Shown piece after piece: positions 15,784 through 24,348 of a stretch of DNA of 30,672 nucleotides. Position 1 is the stretch's first letter. The number at the start of each line of letters is the position of its first letter. Position numbers and translations under genes: made by a program. The notes under the pieces are model-generated. The model was not told where the DNA came from. It did not search any database and was given only the letters and a program-made list of their open reading frames with translations. The DNA comes from a virus, in IMG/VR virus record IMGVR_UViG_3300046794_000204, positions 1 to 30,672 of that record; one strand, 5' to 3'.

Positions 15784-17136
15784 TTATCCGAAGGTGGTCG
15801 AGAAGGCCGACAATGATTCGATCCGCATGAAGAATTGTTGATTCTGAATCAATGTTCCATAGAAAACCTTCCAACCAACAACTCTTAGCTGATTCAGGGG
15901 ATCGGACTTGTCAGCTTCCTTCAGGTAAGTGAAGCGCGCATCGTCGAGCATGACCTGACCGTAAGCGCCGCGCCCGAAGATGTAGGTCGGGTACACAGTG
16001 AGGCCGGTCGCCGGCGGGGCGGGCGGGGTCTGCGCGGTGCCGATGCCCGTGATGATCACGGTCTGGCCGCCAGCCATCTGCGTCGCCTGGCCCGCTGCCG
16101 GACCAACGGTCGGTCCCGCGGCGGAGAGACCGAGGTTGGCAACCGCAGCCGCGGTGCCGGTGCCGATGTAGACGCTGAAGGTGTAACCGGGGAGCGACGG
16201 CAGCACCACGGAGATCGAGCCGTTCGGGCCGGTGACCGAGAGCGCGCCCGAGGCCTGGTAGATCTGGCTCTCGAACTGGTTCTGGGTATCGGACGCCGTG
16301 ACCTTGATGAAGTAGTTGGCGTTGGTCGCCAGCGCGCCGGCGGTGCCCGGGGTGCCGGTGATCTGGGCGATGCCGGTCCAGGTGGGGACCATGTTGCTCA
16401 GACAGAATCGGATGCCGCCCCACTCACCAGCCTCGTAGTTGTAGAGGCGGTTGATATCCGAGTAGGACCAAGCAGTTACAACCGTGGAGTTCTCGCGGAA
16501 GTCCTGCGCCACCAGCGGATGCATGATCGCCGCATAGTGCGGCATCGCGCGCGGATTGCTGGATGCCTTGGCGCCGCCGGCGTTGACCTCCAGCTTGGTG
16601 TCGGTCATCTCGTCGCCCATGTAGCGCGGGACTCCGAGGGTGTTGAGGATGCCGTAGGCCCGATTGATCTCGTGCGGGTTGATGACGTCGCCGGCCACCA
16701 GAGAGGCGCGGGCGCCGCGCGAGTTGACGTAATTGACCTGAGTGCCTGAGTTCAAGGTGTTGAAAGTGTTGCGTTCCAGGGTCTCGGCGATCTGGAGGGC
16801 CACCAGCTCGGTGGCCTTGACGAACAGCGGATGCTTGATCGTCATCTCGGCCACGTCAGTGATGGTGACCTTGTCGCCCCATTGCTGAGCAACTGCCGAG
16901 ACCTGCTGAATGGTCATGTTCTGCCCGATGGGCGGCACGCCTTCCGAGAGCGGCGCGAAGGGCAGCGGAACTCGGAGGTATCGGGTTGCCGTGTAGGTGG
17001 TGCCGCGCCCTTTGGGGAGGCGGAGGGGGTCGCCAAACTGGTAGGCGACGAGCTGCTTGCGGGCGAGGGGGAGGGTTTTGTCCGCGATATAGTTTTCGAT
17101 ATCGGCGGAAAAAGAGGCAGCTACGTTCGTTGCCAT
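15784..17136 (-). CDS. Major capsid protein, N4-gp56 family
   Basis: The product forms the head shell. It contains the family signature PLSEGVPPIGQNMTI (62-76), then VAQQWGDKVTITDVAEMTIK (82-101), and LERNTFNTLNSGTQVNYVN (120-138), typical of N4-gp56-like HK97-fold capsid proteins. AGGAGA lies eight bases before ATG 17136. About 120 residues (roughly 254-378), Gly/Thr/Ala-rich and beta, interrupt the region between the central fold and the conserved end. Residues 379-450 (VYPTYIFGRGAYGQVMLDDA) look like the conserved C-terminal part. The extra segment may be an Ig-like surface domain. It sits between scaffold and terminator. Confidence 0.9.
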   Translation of the reverse strand: MATNVAASFSADIENYIADKTLPLARKQLVAYQFGDPLRLPKGRGTTYTATRYLRVPLPFAPLSEGVPPIGQNMTIQQVSAVAQQWGDKVTITDVAEMTIKHPLFVKATELVALQIAETLERNTFNTLNSGTQVNYVNSRGARASLVAGDVINPHEINRAYGILNTLGVPRYMGDEMTDTKLEVNAGGAKASSNPRAMPHYAAIMHPLVAQDFRENSTVVTAWSYSDINRLYNYEAGEWGGIRFCLSNMVPTWTGIAQITGTPGTAGALATNANYFIKVTASDTQNQFESQIYQASGALSVTGPNGSISVVLPSLPGYTFSVYIGTGTAAAVANLGLSAAGPTVGPAAGQATQMAGGQTVIITGIGTAQTPPAPPATGLTVYPTYIFGRGAYGQVMLDDARFTYLKEADKSDPLNQLRVVGWKVFYGTLIQNQQFFMRIESLSAFSTTFG

Positions 17137-17178
17137 TCCAGTCGTCTCCTAAAATGGCAACGCAACAGTGCGCCGCCG

Positions 17179-17949
17179 TTAAATTGGCACGTTCAGCAGC
17201 CGGCTCTCCGGGCTGTCTCCCTGCTTCCCGCGCGCGGTAGCAGTATCTCCTCTGGCCGGCGCCGACCGAACCTGCTGGTTCGCGATCCGCTGCTGGCCCT
17301 CTTTCCTTGCCTTAGGCGCCGCTTTCGTTGCCGCCGCGCGCGCCGCGCGCCCGATCGCCAGGTCCAGCAGAACTTCCCGCGGTACAAAGACACCGCGATC
17401 TTCCTGCTCCTTCCGGATCTTCTCGACTTCCGAGTCGTACTTCTTCAGGTGCGGTGCGTCGCGCAAGATGCTGTTATACATCAACTTGTCGCTCGCTTCC
17501 TGCTGCTGGATGGCCTGCTGGCGGAGCAATGCTGCAGTGCGCTGCTCCGAGTCCTTCAGGTCTTCCCGCATCACTTCCATCGGGTCCATGAGCGCACGGC
17601 GCGCTGCACGGGTCTCTGCACTCTCTCCCTGGGGCTGCTGACGGGCGCGCTGCTCAGCGCGGAGCTCCATCAGCTCCCGGTCAATTCTCTGCCGCTCCGC
17701 CTTCTCCTGCGCGAGCGTCTGGGTAAGGGACTGGATGCGCGATTGCGCCCGATTGGGCCGCCGCGCCGGAGGTTCGTCGTCTACCGACCCCTCGTCGTCC
17801 CCTTCCGAACCTTCGGTTTCATCCGCCCCTTCGTCAGCGGAGGCATCTTGTTCCCCTGCTTCGAGGCCGTCATCCCCTTCTTGCCCTTGGGTATCGTTGT
17901 CTTCGACATGCTGATCTTCCCCTTCGATCGGCTCTCTCGGATCTGCCAT
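17179..17949 (-). CDS. Capsid scaffolding protein
   Basis: I use ATG 17949 because it follows AGGAG by six bases; the same frame starts at 17979 but lacks such a site. The 256-residue product has a very acidic N-terminal 60 residues (Asp/Glu-rich). A coiled coil at about 70-105 (IQSLTQTLAQEKAERQRIDR and following) leads to a helical middle. The C-terminal part is basic and Ala/Arg/Lys-rich (RKEGQQRIANQQVRS). Acidic start, coiled coil, basic end and position directly before the capsid gene are typical of scaffolding proteins, which guide shell assembly and leave the head. Confidence 0.82.
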   Translation of the reverse strand: MADPREPIEGEDQHVEDNDTQGQEGDDGLEAGEQDASADEGADETEGSEGDDEGSVDDEPPARRPNRAQSRIQSLTQTLAQEKAERQRIDRELMELRAEQRARQQPQGESAETRAARRALMDPMEVMREDLKDSEQRTAALLRQQAIQQQEASDKLMYNSILRDAPHLKKYDSEVEKIRKEQEDRGVFVPREVLLDLAIGRAARAAATKAAPKARKEGQQRIANQQVRSAPARGDTATARGKQGDSPESRLLNVPI

Positions 17950-17963
17950 TCTACTCTCCTTCG

Positions 17964-18027
17964 GTGGGCTTACGGCCACTAGTCGGCAGCACCTTCCGGG
18001 TGCAAGTCGGCAGCTGCTTACGGCAGC
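17964..18027 (-). repeat. Three tandem 15-16 nt hairpins in the scaffold leader
   Basis: In the transcript direction there are three hairpins: GCTGC-CGTAA-GCAGC (18027-18013), GCACC-CGGAA-GGTGC (18003-17989) and GTGGC-CGTAA-GCCCAC (17979-17964, one extra C). They are separated by TGCCGACTT and TGCCGACTA. The period is 24 nt. Stem bases differ but pairing is kept, and loops have the form CGNAA. The third hairpin ends three bases before AGGAG of the scaffold gene. Size is close to lambda-type boxB (15 nt, 5-bp stem, 5-nt loop), though the loop sequence differs. Confidence 0.7.
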
Positions 18028-18051
18028 AACTCGAAACTAAGTTGCGCGGAG

Positions 18052-18078
18052 ACTATGTTACGGGAACTATTATGTCAA
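18052..18078 (-). promoter_or_regulatory. Candidate sigma70-like promoter for scaffold-capsid
   Basis: On the - strand TTGACA (18078-18073) matches the -35 consensus exactly. CATAGT (18057-18052) matches 4 of 6 of the -10 after a short 15-nt spacer. A second -10-like CATAAT overlaps the -35. The predicted transcript would begin near 18045 and carry the hairpin array before the scaffold start. The short spacer lowers confidence. Confidence 0.4.
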
Positions 18079-18088
18079 ACAGGCAAAT

Positions 18089-18517
18089 TCACCAAAGGTA
18101 CAGCACGACCGACGTTGTGACGTAGCCGCCGGAGATCAGCGCTGCTATTTTCCATGGCCAGCCGCCGAAGCGCGGGCTGGTTAGCAGGCGAATCATCAGC
18201 AAAATCCCCGCCGACGTCATGAAGGCCCCCAGTAGCAGGAAGCTTGTTTCGAGATAGGTGAAGGGCACGGTGCCGCGGGTTGACAACCGCCACCCCCAAA
18301 CAGTTGCGCGCGTGATCAGCGTGCCCAATGTTTCGAGGTAAATGATGCTCGCTAATGCAAGCGCTGGGGGCAACCCGGTAAGAAGCGTTCGTAGCCGCGC
18401 CGGACGTTTGTAAACACGCCAATCCCAGAGATAAAAGCTCAGAAAAACAAGCAGGCAAAAGGTCAGTAAGGCTGCTGCACCGTTGATCTGCTCAAGAATG
18501 AAGTTCAGGTTTTTCAT
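18089..18517 (-). CDS. Four-helix membrane protein, 142 residues
   Basis: The product has hydrophobic segments at about 13-32 (AALLTFCLLVFLSFYLWDW), 46-66, 90-110 (TYLETSFLLLGAFMTSAGIL) and 122-140, so three to four membrane spans are likely. Basic residues lie between the first two. It overlaps the previous gene by 26 nt and is the last gene of the lysis-side cluster before the promoter and hairpin region. It may be a holin or another envelope-acting protein; no family is recognisable. Confidence 0.65.
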   Translation of the reverse strand: MKNLNFILEQINGAAALLTFCLLVFLSFYLWDWRVYKRPARLRTLLTGLPPALALASIIYLETLGTLITRATVWGWRLSTRGTVPFTYLETSFLLLGAFMTSAGILLMIRLLTSPRFGGWPWKIAALISGGYVTTSVVLYLW

Positions 18518-18725
18518 CTCTCCTGTCCCTCAGCTGGCGTCGATTGAACACGTCGGTCATCATCGCCACTAAAGGGTCATCCGCTTCATTGTAAGGCCGT
18601 AGTGTTGCGGATAAGTCTTCTATGCGCTGGGTCAAGCGTTCAGAAGCACGGGAAACCATCGCTGCGTTGTCGTGCCGGTGCGGCATTCCTGTGATTTTTT
18701 CAATCAGGCGCACGATCCACCCCAT
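18492..18725 (-). CDS. Small amphipathic/coiled protein, 77 residues
   Basis: The ATG at 18725 overlaps the previous stop by one base (TAATG), so I use it rather than an upstream start at 18947. It begins MGWIVRLIEKITGMPHRHDN, an amphipathic helix, then a charged helical region with AMVSRASERLTQRIEDLSAT and a basic C-terminal end (FNRRQLRDRRDEK). It has no clear membrane span. It belongs to the group of small genes after the endolysin, but role is unknown. Confidence 0.6.
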   Translation of the reverse strand: MGWIVRLIEKITGMPHRHDNAAMVSRASERLTQRIEDLSATLRPYNEADDPLVAMMTDVFNRRQLRDRRDEKPELHS

Positions 18726-18937
18726 TACGCCCCGCCGTTGGAACGAAATATGCTCGCGAGTTGCCCAACGCCAGCCTCCAACTTGGTCATAGTGGTAACC
18801 GTGTCTTTGGCTAATAGTTTCAGTTCGGCCTGGGCGTCCTTGCGCTCGTCCCGCTCCAGCCACCAGAGAATAGCAAAAATCGGGGCGAGAATGGCGCCGC
18901 CGGCTCTTACGTACTCCAAGATCTCCGGCAGCGTCAT
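18725..18937 (-). CDS. Small single-span membrane protein with coiled coil
   Basis: The 70-residue product has one membrane segment (about 12-27, AGGAILAPIFAILWW) followed by a charged helix (RDERKDAQAELKLLAKDTV). Such an arrangement occurs in small phage lysis-associated proteins, for example XhlA-like or short i-spanin-like proteins. No strong ribosome binding site is visible before 18937; GGTGCT is the nearest purine-rich stretch. It joins the next gene with a one-base stop-start overlap. A lysis accessory role is inferred only from its form and place. Confidence 0.6.
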   Translation of the reverse strand: MTLPEILEYVRAGGAILAPIFAILWWLERDERKDAQAELKLLAKDTVTTMTKLEAGVGQLASIFRSNGGA

Positions 18938-18974
18938 CTAGCACCATTTTGGCCCGCCCGCTGTATAATTCAGA

Positions 18975-19214
18975 TCACACTTCTGGTTGTATACACACCT
19001 GCAAATACAATTTTTCAGCCGTAAGAAGGCGTTTCTTGAACCCCAGTGGCAACTTAGTGGCCGCTACCGCATCCTGTTTGTCGCGTATCATTTTGGGGTA
19101 CAGCTGGCAGAAACTGTCTATTTGCTCTGGAGTGCATTGTTCAGGACTTGCGGCTAGGAGGAGAGCCCCCAAGGTCAATAAGCTCCTTGTCCACCTCTGC
19201 TTCATCCATGGCAT
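18975..19214 (-). CDS. Putative outer spanin-like protein, 79 residues
   Basis: The frame starts at 19214, or at a second ATG at 19205. A hydrophobic leader (RSLLTLGALLLAASPEQC) precedes a mature part with SFCQLYPKMI and a final cysteine in LQVC. The -SFC-...-C spacing resembles Rz1-like phage proteins, but there is no proper lipobox, so it may be a secreted rather than lipid-anchored form. Its first 74 nt overlap the preceding gene in another frame, as Rz/Rz1 pairs often do. This supports a spanin role that joins or breaks the outer membrane at lysis. Confidence 0.5.
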   Translation of the reverse strand: MPWMKQRWTRSLLTLGALLLAASPEQCTPEQIDSFCQLYPKMIRDKQDAVAATKLPLGFKKRLLTAEKLYLQVCIQPEV

Positions 19215-19383
19215 CGACGCGCTCCTTGATCTTGTCTCGGGTCTCCACCTTGGCCACGATCTTCATGGCGTACTCGGCAATGATCTGCCGACGTCCCTCG
19301 TTGATCATGCCGCGATCGTGCGCCCAGTTGATGACCACATTGATCACCTTGAGGGCTACGATCGCAAATTCAAGCCAAGCCAT
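19141..19383 (-). CDS. Putative inner spanin-like protein, 80 residues
   Basis: The product begins with a hydrophobic helix (about 1-21, MAWLEFAIVALKVINVVINW) that could anchor it in the inner membrane. A charged helix of about 45 residues with many Lys, Glu and Asp residues follows. This is the layout of an inner spanin, though shorter than usual (Rz is about 150 residues). It follows the holin-like gene by 3 nt and overlaps the spanin-like gene at 18975 out of frame. The pairing is inferred from this arrangement. Other small membrane-associated functions are possible. Confidence 0.5.
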   Translation of the reverse strand: MAWLEFAIVALKVINVVINWAHDRGMINEGRRQIIAEYAMKIVAKVETRDKIKERVDAMDEAEVDKELIDLGGSPPSRKS

Positions 19384-19386
19384 GGC

Positions 19387-19698
19387 TTACTTGGCGGCTT
19401 CGACTGCGCGCTTGATCTCGGGCGTGACCGCAATCACGTCCTTGTTGTCGGGGAGGGCCGCAGCGTTCTGGGGAGTCGTCACCACCGTGGTGCCCGGCTG
19501 GGCGCCGGCGGTGTCAAGCACGTTGGATGTCTTGGTGAAGAGGCCGAGCACAAGGGTAGTAGCCGCGCCCAAAACGGTGAACACCATAGTGTTCCATGTG
19601 GCCTGATCAACGCCGAGATAATTCAAATGCGTGGCCAGCCAGCCAGCGATGACCGCCGCGATCGGAGTGAGAATGGCTTTAAGGTTGATATCATTCAT
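19387..19698 (-). CDS. Holin-like membrane protein, 103 residues
   Basis: Two membrane segments at about 8-26 (AILTPIAAVIAGWLATHL) and 38-56 (MVFTVLGAATTLVLGLF) are followed by a hydrophilic tail of about 45 residues. The gene lies directly after the endolysin (30-nt gap) with AAAGGG before its start. Size, two spans and position fit a class II holin that forms pores in the inner membrane to release the endolysin. It is not matched to a named family. Confidence 0.65.
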   Translation of the reverse strand: MNDINLKAILTPIAAVIAGWLATHLNYLGVDQATWNTMVFTVLGAATTLVLGLFTKTSNVLDTAGAQPGTTVVTTPQNAAALPDNKDVIAVTPEIKRAVEAAK

Positions 19699-19728
19699 GT
19701 GTCACCCTTTCTATGTTGCGCAATATTG

Positions 19729-20391
19729 TTACGCGGGTTTTTCAATTGTGGCAATGATCTTCCACGTCTGCGGGCCAGCGATCCCGTCGGGAATAAGACC
19801 GTTTCGAACTTGAAGCAACTTCAAGGCAAACTCGGTCTCGGACAGCGGTTCGAATTTACCGGTAATCTTCACGCCAAGAGCACGCTGCAGCCGCTCCACA
19901 TCAGGACTGGCAGCACCGACCCGAATCGTTGGAGGCAGCGGTTTGAACTGGGGATCAGCGACTGTGACTACCCCGCTGAGATCCCACGGTCGAATGTCGT
20001 CACCGGGGTCCTGGCCATTGGGTTTCCGTGGCATCACCGAGATATGGCAGTGGTGGTCGTGAGGATTAGCGCCGTGATAATCGCGCCAAACACCGGGTGC
20101 CGGCCCCGCGGGTCCCGAACCTATCCGCCGGTTGGAGATCACATACTTCAAACGCGGGTCCTGCTTCTTCAGGATCAAATCCGCGAACCGGTAGGAATCA
20201 AAACCGTGGCCAGGATCGTGGGTAAAATCCTCACCACGAACGACGCCAAACTCGTCTGGGTTGTGGTCTGACGCCCGCGACGAATGGCTCTCGTCCCCAA
20301 TCGTGCCGTCGCTTCCCTTGCCGCGGTTAGGCCACTGCGCGTTGATCTGGCCCTGAAGAATCGTAAGGCTCTTTGCTACTCTCCAGCTCAT
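19729..20391 (-). CDS. Endolysin: M15-type peptidase plus peptidoglycan-binding domain
   Basis: This enzyme cuts peptidoglycan cross-link peptides at lysis. Residues 1-120 contain SDHNPDEFGV with H43, then GEDFTHDP with D55 and H58, and HDHHCHISV (111-119), a zinc-ligand-rich end. These fit an L-alanyl-D-glutamate/D-Ala-D-Ala type (M15-like) metallopeptidase. Residues about 156-213 have IRVGAASPDVERLQRALGV and LIPDGIAGPQTW, the standard peptidoglycan_binding_1 pattern. There is no signal peptide, so export would depend on the holin. AAGGGG lies before ATG 20391. The holin-like gene follows. Confidence 0.88.
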   Translation of the reverse strand: MSWRVAKSLTILQGQINAQWPNRGKGSDGTIGDESHSSRASDHNPDEFGVVRGEDFTHDPGHGFDSYRFADLILKKQDPRLKYVISNRRIGSGPAGPAPGVWRDYHGANPHDHHCHISVMPRKPNGQDPGDDIRPWDLSGVVTVADPQFKPLPPTIRVGAASPDVERLQRALGVKITGKFEPLSETEFALKLLQVRNGLIPDGIAGPQTWKIIATIEKPA

Positions 20392-20419
20392 GCCATTCCC
20401 CTTTGGTTAAAGTTTGATC

Positions 20420-23400
20420 TCAATTAGCGCTGAAGACACCGAACCCATAGTAGAGCTGATAGTAGGATGGGCTTGTGACGCTGTAGTTGGCATTCAATCC
20501 CCAGACCCCACCACCATTGATCAGTAGCCACGCCGGAGAGGAACTGTTGGGCACGGCATTATACGTGATCGTTCCGACAGCGGTGCCGTTCTGATTTTTA
20601 AGGAAATACTGCATGGTGGCACTGGCATACGAACTGTTTTTCCAGTTGACAATTCCTGTTGCAATCGTCCCGCTCGTCCCGCATGCGGCGGCCGAAATCC
20701 CGGAAAGCCCGATACTATTGCACGTCGAAATACTCGGCGCGGAAGGCTCCAGCGAAGCCTCGTATTGCCAAACTTCCGGCGTGCCCCCGGCCGGGGCTGG
20801 GCTAAATCCAGTGGCTGCAATCAATTCAAACTTGGTGAACGCCCCGCTCAACATCGTAAAAATTGAATTGCTGGAGTAGCAGCGGCCGCTTTGGGTATCC
20901 GTTCCGACGAAGCCAACCGTGGTCGTTCCGGTCCCGACACTGCCAGCGCTAACGGCGGAAGTCGGCACCGCTGAGACGCACTGTCCGGCTGTGAAATTGC
21001 AGGTCACCGCACCCGCACAACCAGCCGTCGAGGTGGACAAAACTTTATAAGTGCTCGGCAGCACCAAGCCGCTGTAGGACGTGCCTCCAGTCACCTGAAA
21101 CCGAACAAGGTCCCCGACGCTGTAATTGTGCGCAAGCGGCGTCGTAAACGTAGTCCCCGACGCTGTGACGTTCTGAACTCTATTCGGGCTGTCGCCACGG
21201 ATGATGCCGTCAATGATAGCGTTCGACGTGGCCGGATCGCCGCCGCTGGTAGCGTTGTGAATGTTTGTGAGGGCCGCGGCGTCATAGGTCGTCGGCGAAT
21301 AGTTGGCGTCCGGCGCACCTTCCGACAGAGCCGTTCCACCGCCTGTGTACGGCGCGTAGCAAATGACTTCCGTCTTATCTATCGGTCGGTTCGACGACAT
21401 ATTGTAGTTGACAGCAGAGCCGCCGACATAGGTCTGATAGGCCGCCGTTCCGGGACTGACAAGAAATGTACCGCGCAGGGCCTCACTGATCGGCGTGAAG
21501 TCACCGGCCGCCTGCGAGCAGAACAGGCGCTTGAGCCGCGACGGGGCGGCACTCCATGATGAGGCACCGAGCAAATCGGCAAACTGCTTGGTTCGAAGCC
21601 CCTGCCATGTCCAAGAGTTATTTGTAGAGATGCCGAGCGCGATCCCCATTTGCAGGGAGTATTGTGCCGCCTGTTGGTTAAAGTTGAAAAATTCGTTACC
21701 TAGCTCGAAGTACCCTTTCAGATTGCCGTTCAAATTCGAATAGATGCTGTTGGCAACACTGCTGGCAAAATTCGCGTTCGACCATGTCGGGAACGTGTAC
21801 CAGAGATCAGCATTGACAAGGTTGGCGAGTTGAACCTGCACCTCTATCGGGATGGCATTCGAAATGCCGCCCGTGATGTTGCCGGGCCGATCCTGCGACG
21901 TGATCGATAGAACGGCGTCGAGCGTGGCATTGTAGGTAAAGGTCACGTAACCAGCGGTAAGGCCACTGGTGTTTTGCGGAGCCCCGGTCAAGCCAAGAAT
22001 GAGCTTTGCCCCGCCGGATTTCCCGGTGATCGAGAGCGTCTGCCATCCAACGGTCGGGAAGCCGCAGGCGCTTGCAGTTGCGCACGTTCCGGCAAGAGTT
22101 CGGCTCGTGCTTGTGGTAAACTGCGTTGCGCTATCGACAGAGAAAACGGTCGTGTGCTGCGCATTACAGTCGCTTGCGCTAGTTCCACTATTGATACCAA
22201 ACACATGAAGCGGTGCGCTAACAGTCATCATGCTGGTGTCGGCTACCGTGATCTGGCACCTTCCGCCATTGGTCCCAACCGCAGTGGGAGCCAGACTTCC
22301 GGGGATGTCCGAGCCAAGGTCTCCAGAGAGTTGCTCGCCGTCCACCCAGCCAGCAAGCGACGTGTCGTCGGCCGGGGCCGATGTAACAACGCCGCCCGAG
22401 ACCGTCATCGTGCAGAAAGATGTGCCGCCACCGCACCGAACGCCAGGTGGGAAATCGGTACTCGCTGTGAACGAAAACGTATCAACGGTCCGCCTGTAGC
22501 CCCAATTCACGACATTGGTGCCGGTCTGCCCCGCCAACAGAAGCATGTTGAGGCCCATCGGGCGGATGGCTTTTGGGTGCAGGTTGATTTCCTGGTCAAC
22601 CTGCTCCTTCGTCCAATAGATGCCGTTGTCGCGATAGGCGATCAGATCGCTTTGACCATTCCAGCCGGTATTGGTCGATCGCGCCATCCAGAAACGGCCG
22701 GAGGTGTTCAAATTCCACTGCGTATAGGTGCCGTCGAAAGCATATGCAGCGGCATCCGTATTTACCCAATCGACGGTTACTGACCAAGCCCCGGGCTTTG
22801 CCGTAAGCGTCGTACTGATAACGGTTTGGTTGTTGTTGACGGTGTAGGTTCCCGTGCCGCCGCTGCCGGTGCCGAGCCCCGTGATTGTCGTCCCAGCAGT
22901 GACGCCAGTTCCCGTCACGGTTTGACCAACCACCAGCGTGCCGGTCCCGACCGCCGTAACCGTCATTGTCGTGCCAGAAATTGACCCAGTGACTTGTCCG
23001 CACACTCCGGTGATGGTGAAGTTACCGCTGCCGCTGAAATTGGCGAGCGTGATACCGCCGCTTGGAGCGCTGCCGGTGCCTGACTTCAGGAAGAAAATCT
23101 TGAAACACGACCGGCCCGCATCGCCGCCAAGGGCCAACGTGCCCGTAGGCAGTTTTATATCGGAGGTACCAATCGAGCCTGTGTAGCCGAAGCTTCCACT
23201 GAAATTGCGGACCGGGAACATGTTCGCGTCGAGCGCGGATGGCGTGTTGCCGGTGTTCGCTGCGACGTTTCCAGTATGGAATAGATTGGTGAACGATTGC
23301 GCTCCTGCCTCCGTGCCGCTCAAGCCAATTATGGCTTTGCCAACAGCGCCCGCTATCATAGGCGCTCCGCGCGTGCGCGCATGAGCTAACCCAGCAATAC

Positions 23401-23440
23401 AGACGAGAGCAGCAATTAGTGCGGCACGAAACATCTTCAT
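20420..23440 (-). CDS. Large secreted tail protein with glycosidase-like domain
   Basis: The 1006-residue product has a Sec-type signal peptide, [21 protein letters not shown]. Residues 148-213 are a beta repeat segment ([20 protein letters not shown] and so on), common in phage tails. Residues about 535-900 look like a TIM-barrel glycoside hydrolase: [16 protein letters not shown] (543-558) and [16 protein letters not shown] (579-594). E583 is a candidate acid/base, in a layout like the EYSNEVWN motif, and [10 protein letters not shown] offers E894 as a possible nucleophile. Residues 771-803 ([11 protein letters not shown]) form another small beta domain common in tail proteins. It probably degrades or binds a host surface polysaccharide. 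The start shares one base with the previous stop (TAATG). Confidence 0.72.
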   Translation of the reverse strand: MKMFRAALIAALVCIAGLAHARTRGAPMIAGAVGKAIIGLSGTEAGAQSFTNLFHTGNVAANTGNTPSALDANMFPVRNFSGSFGYTGSIGTSDIKLPTGTLALGGDAGRSCFKIFFLKSGTGSAPSGGITLANFSGSGNFTITGVCGQVTGSISGTTMTVTAVGTGTLVVGQTVTGTGVTAGTTITGLGTGSGGTGTYTVNNNQTVISTTLTAKPGAWSVTVDWVNTDAAAYAFDGTYTQWNLNTSGRFWMARSTNTGWNGQSDLIAYRDNGIYWTKEQVDQEINLHPKAIRPMGLNMLLLAGQTGTNVVNWGYRRTVDTFSFTASTDFPPGVRCGGGTSFCTMTVSGGVVTSAPADDTSLAGWVDGEQLSGDLGSDIPGSLAPTAVGTNGGRCQITVADTSMMTVSAPLHVFGINSGTSASDCNAQHTTVFSVDSATQFTTSTSRTLAGTCATASACGFPTVGWQTLSITGKSGGAKLILGLTGAPQNTSGLTAGYVTFTYNATLDAVLSITSQDRPGNITGGISNAIPIEVQVQLANLVNADLWYTFPTWSNANFASSVANSIYSNLNGNLKGYFELGNEFFNFNQQAAQYSLQMGIALGISTNNSWTWQGLRTKQFADLLGASSWSAAPSRLKRLFCSQAAGDFTPISEALRGTFLVSPGTAAYQTYVGGSAVNYNMSSNRPIDKTEVICYAPYTGGGTALSEGAPDANYSPTTYDAAALTNIHNATSGGDPATSNAIIDGIIRGDSPNRVQNVTASGTTFTTPLAHNYSVGDLVRFQVTGGTSYSGLVLPSTYKVLSTSTAGCAGAVTCNFTAGQCVSAVPTSAVSAGSVGTGTTTVGFVGTDTQSGRCYSSNSIFTMLSGAFTKFELIAATGFSPAPAGGTPEVWQYEASLEPSAPSISTCNSIGLSGISAAACGTSGTIATGIVNWKNSSYASATMQYFLKNQNGTAVGTITYNAVPNSSSPAWLLINGGGVWGLNANYSVTSPSYYQLYYGFGVFSAN

Positions 23441-24348
23441 TAGAAATTATACCCGTCGGCCGCGCTGTGCTGGTTTGTGTTCATGCTCGCGCTGTCACCA
23501 GCAGAGAGCAAAGGATAGATACCTGTTTCGCACCATTTACCGCGCCATGGATTGCCGAAGATGTCTCGAAGCAAAGCAACAGTCGTGGTGAGGCTCGCCG
23601 ATCCAGAACTAAGGCCAGTCGTCCCCGAACCATCCAAGTAAATGCTACTTGAAGCACCGTTAGCATTCATCTGTAAGGCATGGAAACTTGTATCGGCCGC
23701 TACGGAATTGGTGGCGTTTGCCGATGCGTAGAACCCCCAATTCGTTCCGACTGTGCCAAATCCTACACCCCCTCCACTGCCGCCGCCGAAAAATGAAGTG
23801 GACGACCCGGAGGTATAGGCGACAACCGCAGACACGCTGTACGGATGTGCCGGCCCAGTAAACGAAGCTCTCGTGGACCCTTGGCTAGTCCCACCAGCAG
23901 TCCCACAGGGCAGCGAGCCCAAGGCATTGACCACCAGTGTCATTCGATCGGCTATCGTTGAAACGGTCTGATCACACGCCCCTCCGCTACATGCGTTCGC
24001 CCCGCTTTGATCGTACATAATTTTAATTGTGCAAGTGACCACAGAGCAGTCCGACCCGCCAATCAGCGGCATGGTCACCTTGCCGTTAGTGCCGACGGTG
24101 ACGTCAGTACACGCCACGTCAGCCACATTGCAAATTTGACAAGCTTTGCCGGTGACAGCGGCCCATGCTGCGTTGTAAGCGCGTGCACACGAATGGAACA
24201 CGGTAGCGCCGGATTTGACGTCACCGGGACCAGTATAGGTTGCCGATGAGTGCGCCGTTCCCGGCCCTGGAAATTGAAGGCCGCCAGAAAGCTGCGCATT
24301 GGCAGTACCGCACAGCGCGAGCCACGCAATTAAAATAAATCGGACCAT
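23440..24348 (-). CDS. Secreted lectin-like (ConA/arabinofuranosidase-B-like) tail protein
   Basis: A signal peptide, [18 protein letters not shown], is followed by a Cys-rich region with [16 protein letters not shown] (48-63), an [13 protein letters not shown] stretch, and [20 protein letters not shown] (about 221-240). The order resembles jelly-roll lectin-like domains related to the alpha-arabinofuranosidase B family, which include ARAYNAAY and LYDQSGNG-type motifs. About a dozen cysteines are spread over the sequence. It is likely a carbohydrate-binding tail protein; hydrolase activity cannot be judged. Both ends join neighbours by one-base TAATG overlaps, making a coupled set with the glycosidase-like gene. 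Confidence 0.7.
   Translation of the reverse strand: MVRFILIAWLALCGTANAQLSGGLQFPGPGTAHSSATYTGPGDVKSGATVFHSCARAYNAAWAAVTGKACQICNVADVACTDVTVGTNGKVTMPLIGGSDCSVVTCTIKIMYDQSGANACSGGACDQTVSTIADRMTLVVNALGSLPCGTAGGTSQGSTRASFTGPAHPYSVSAVVAYTSGSSTSFFGGGSGGGVGFGTVGTNWGFYASANATNSVAADTSFHALQMNANGASSSIYLDGSGTTGLSSGSASLTTTVALLRDIFGNPWRGKWCETGIYPLLSAGDSASMNTNQHSAADGYNF

Noticed and set aside
16831-17982. 383-codon + strand frame opposite capsid and scaffold
   Set aside because: Fully antisense to the strongest structural genes; no start signal and Arg/Leu-rich composition typical of high-GC shadows.
18964-18969. TATAAT on the + strand
   Set aside because: No -35 box at a proper distance and no + strand gene follows.
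19709-19730. Overlapping short palindromes (TTGCGCAA and CAATATTG) before the holin-like gene
   Set aside because: Short, partly at the endolysin stop, and no repeat elsewhere; could be chance.
18949-20271. Long + strand open frame (about 440 codons) opposite the lysis genes
   Set aside because: It begins with TTG without a ribosome binding site and is antisense to several well-supported genes, including the endolysin.
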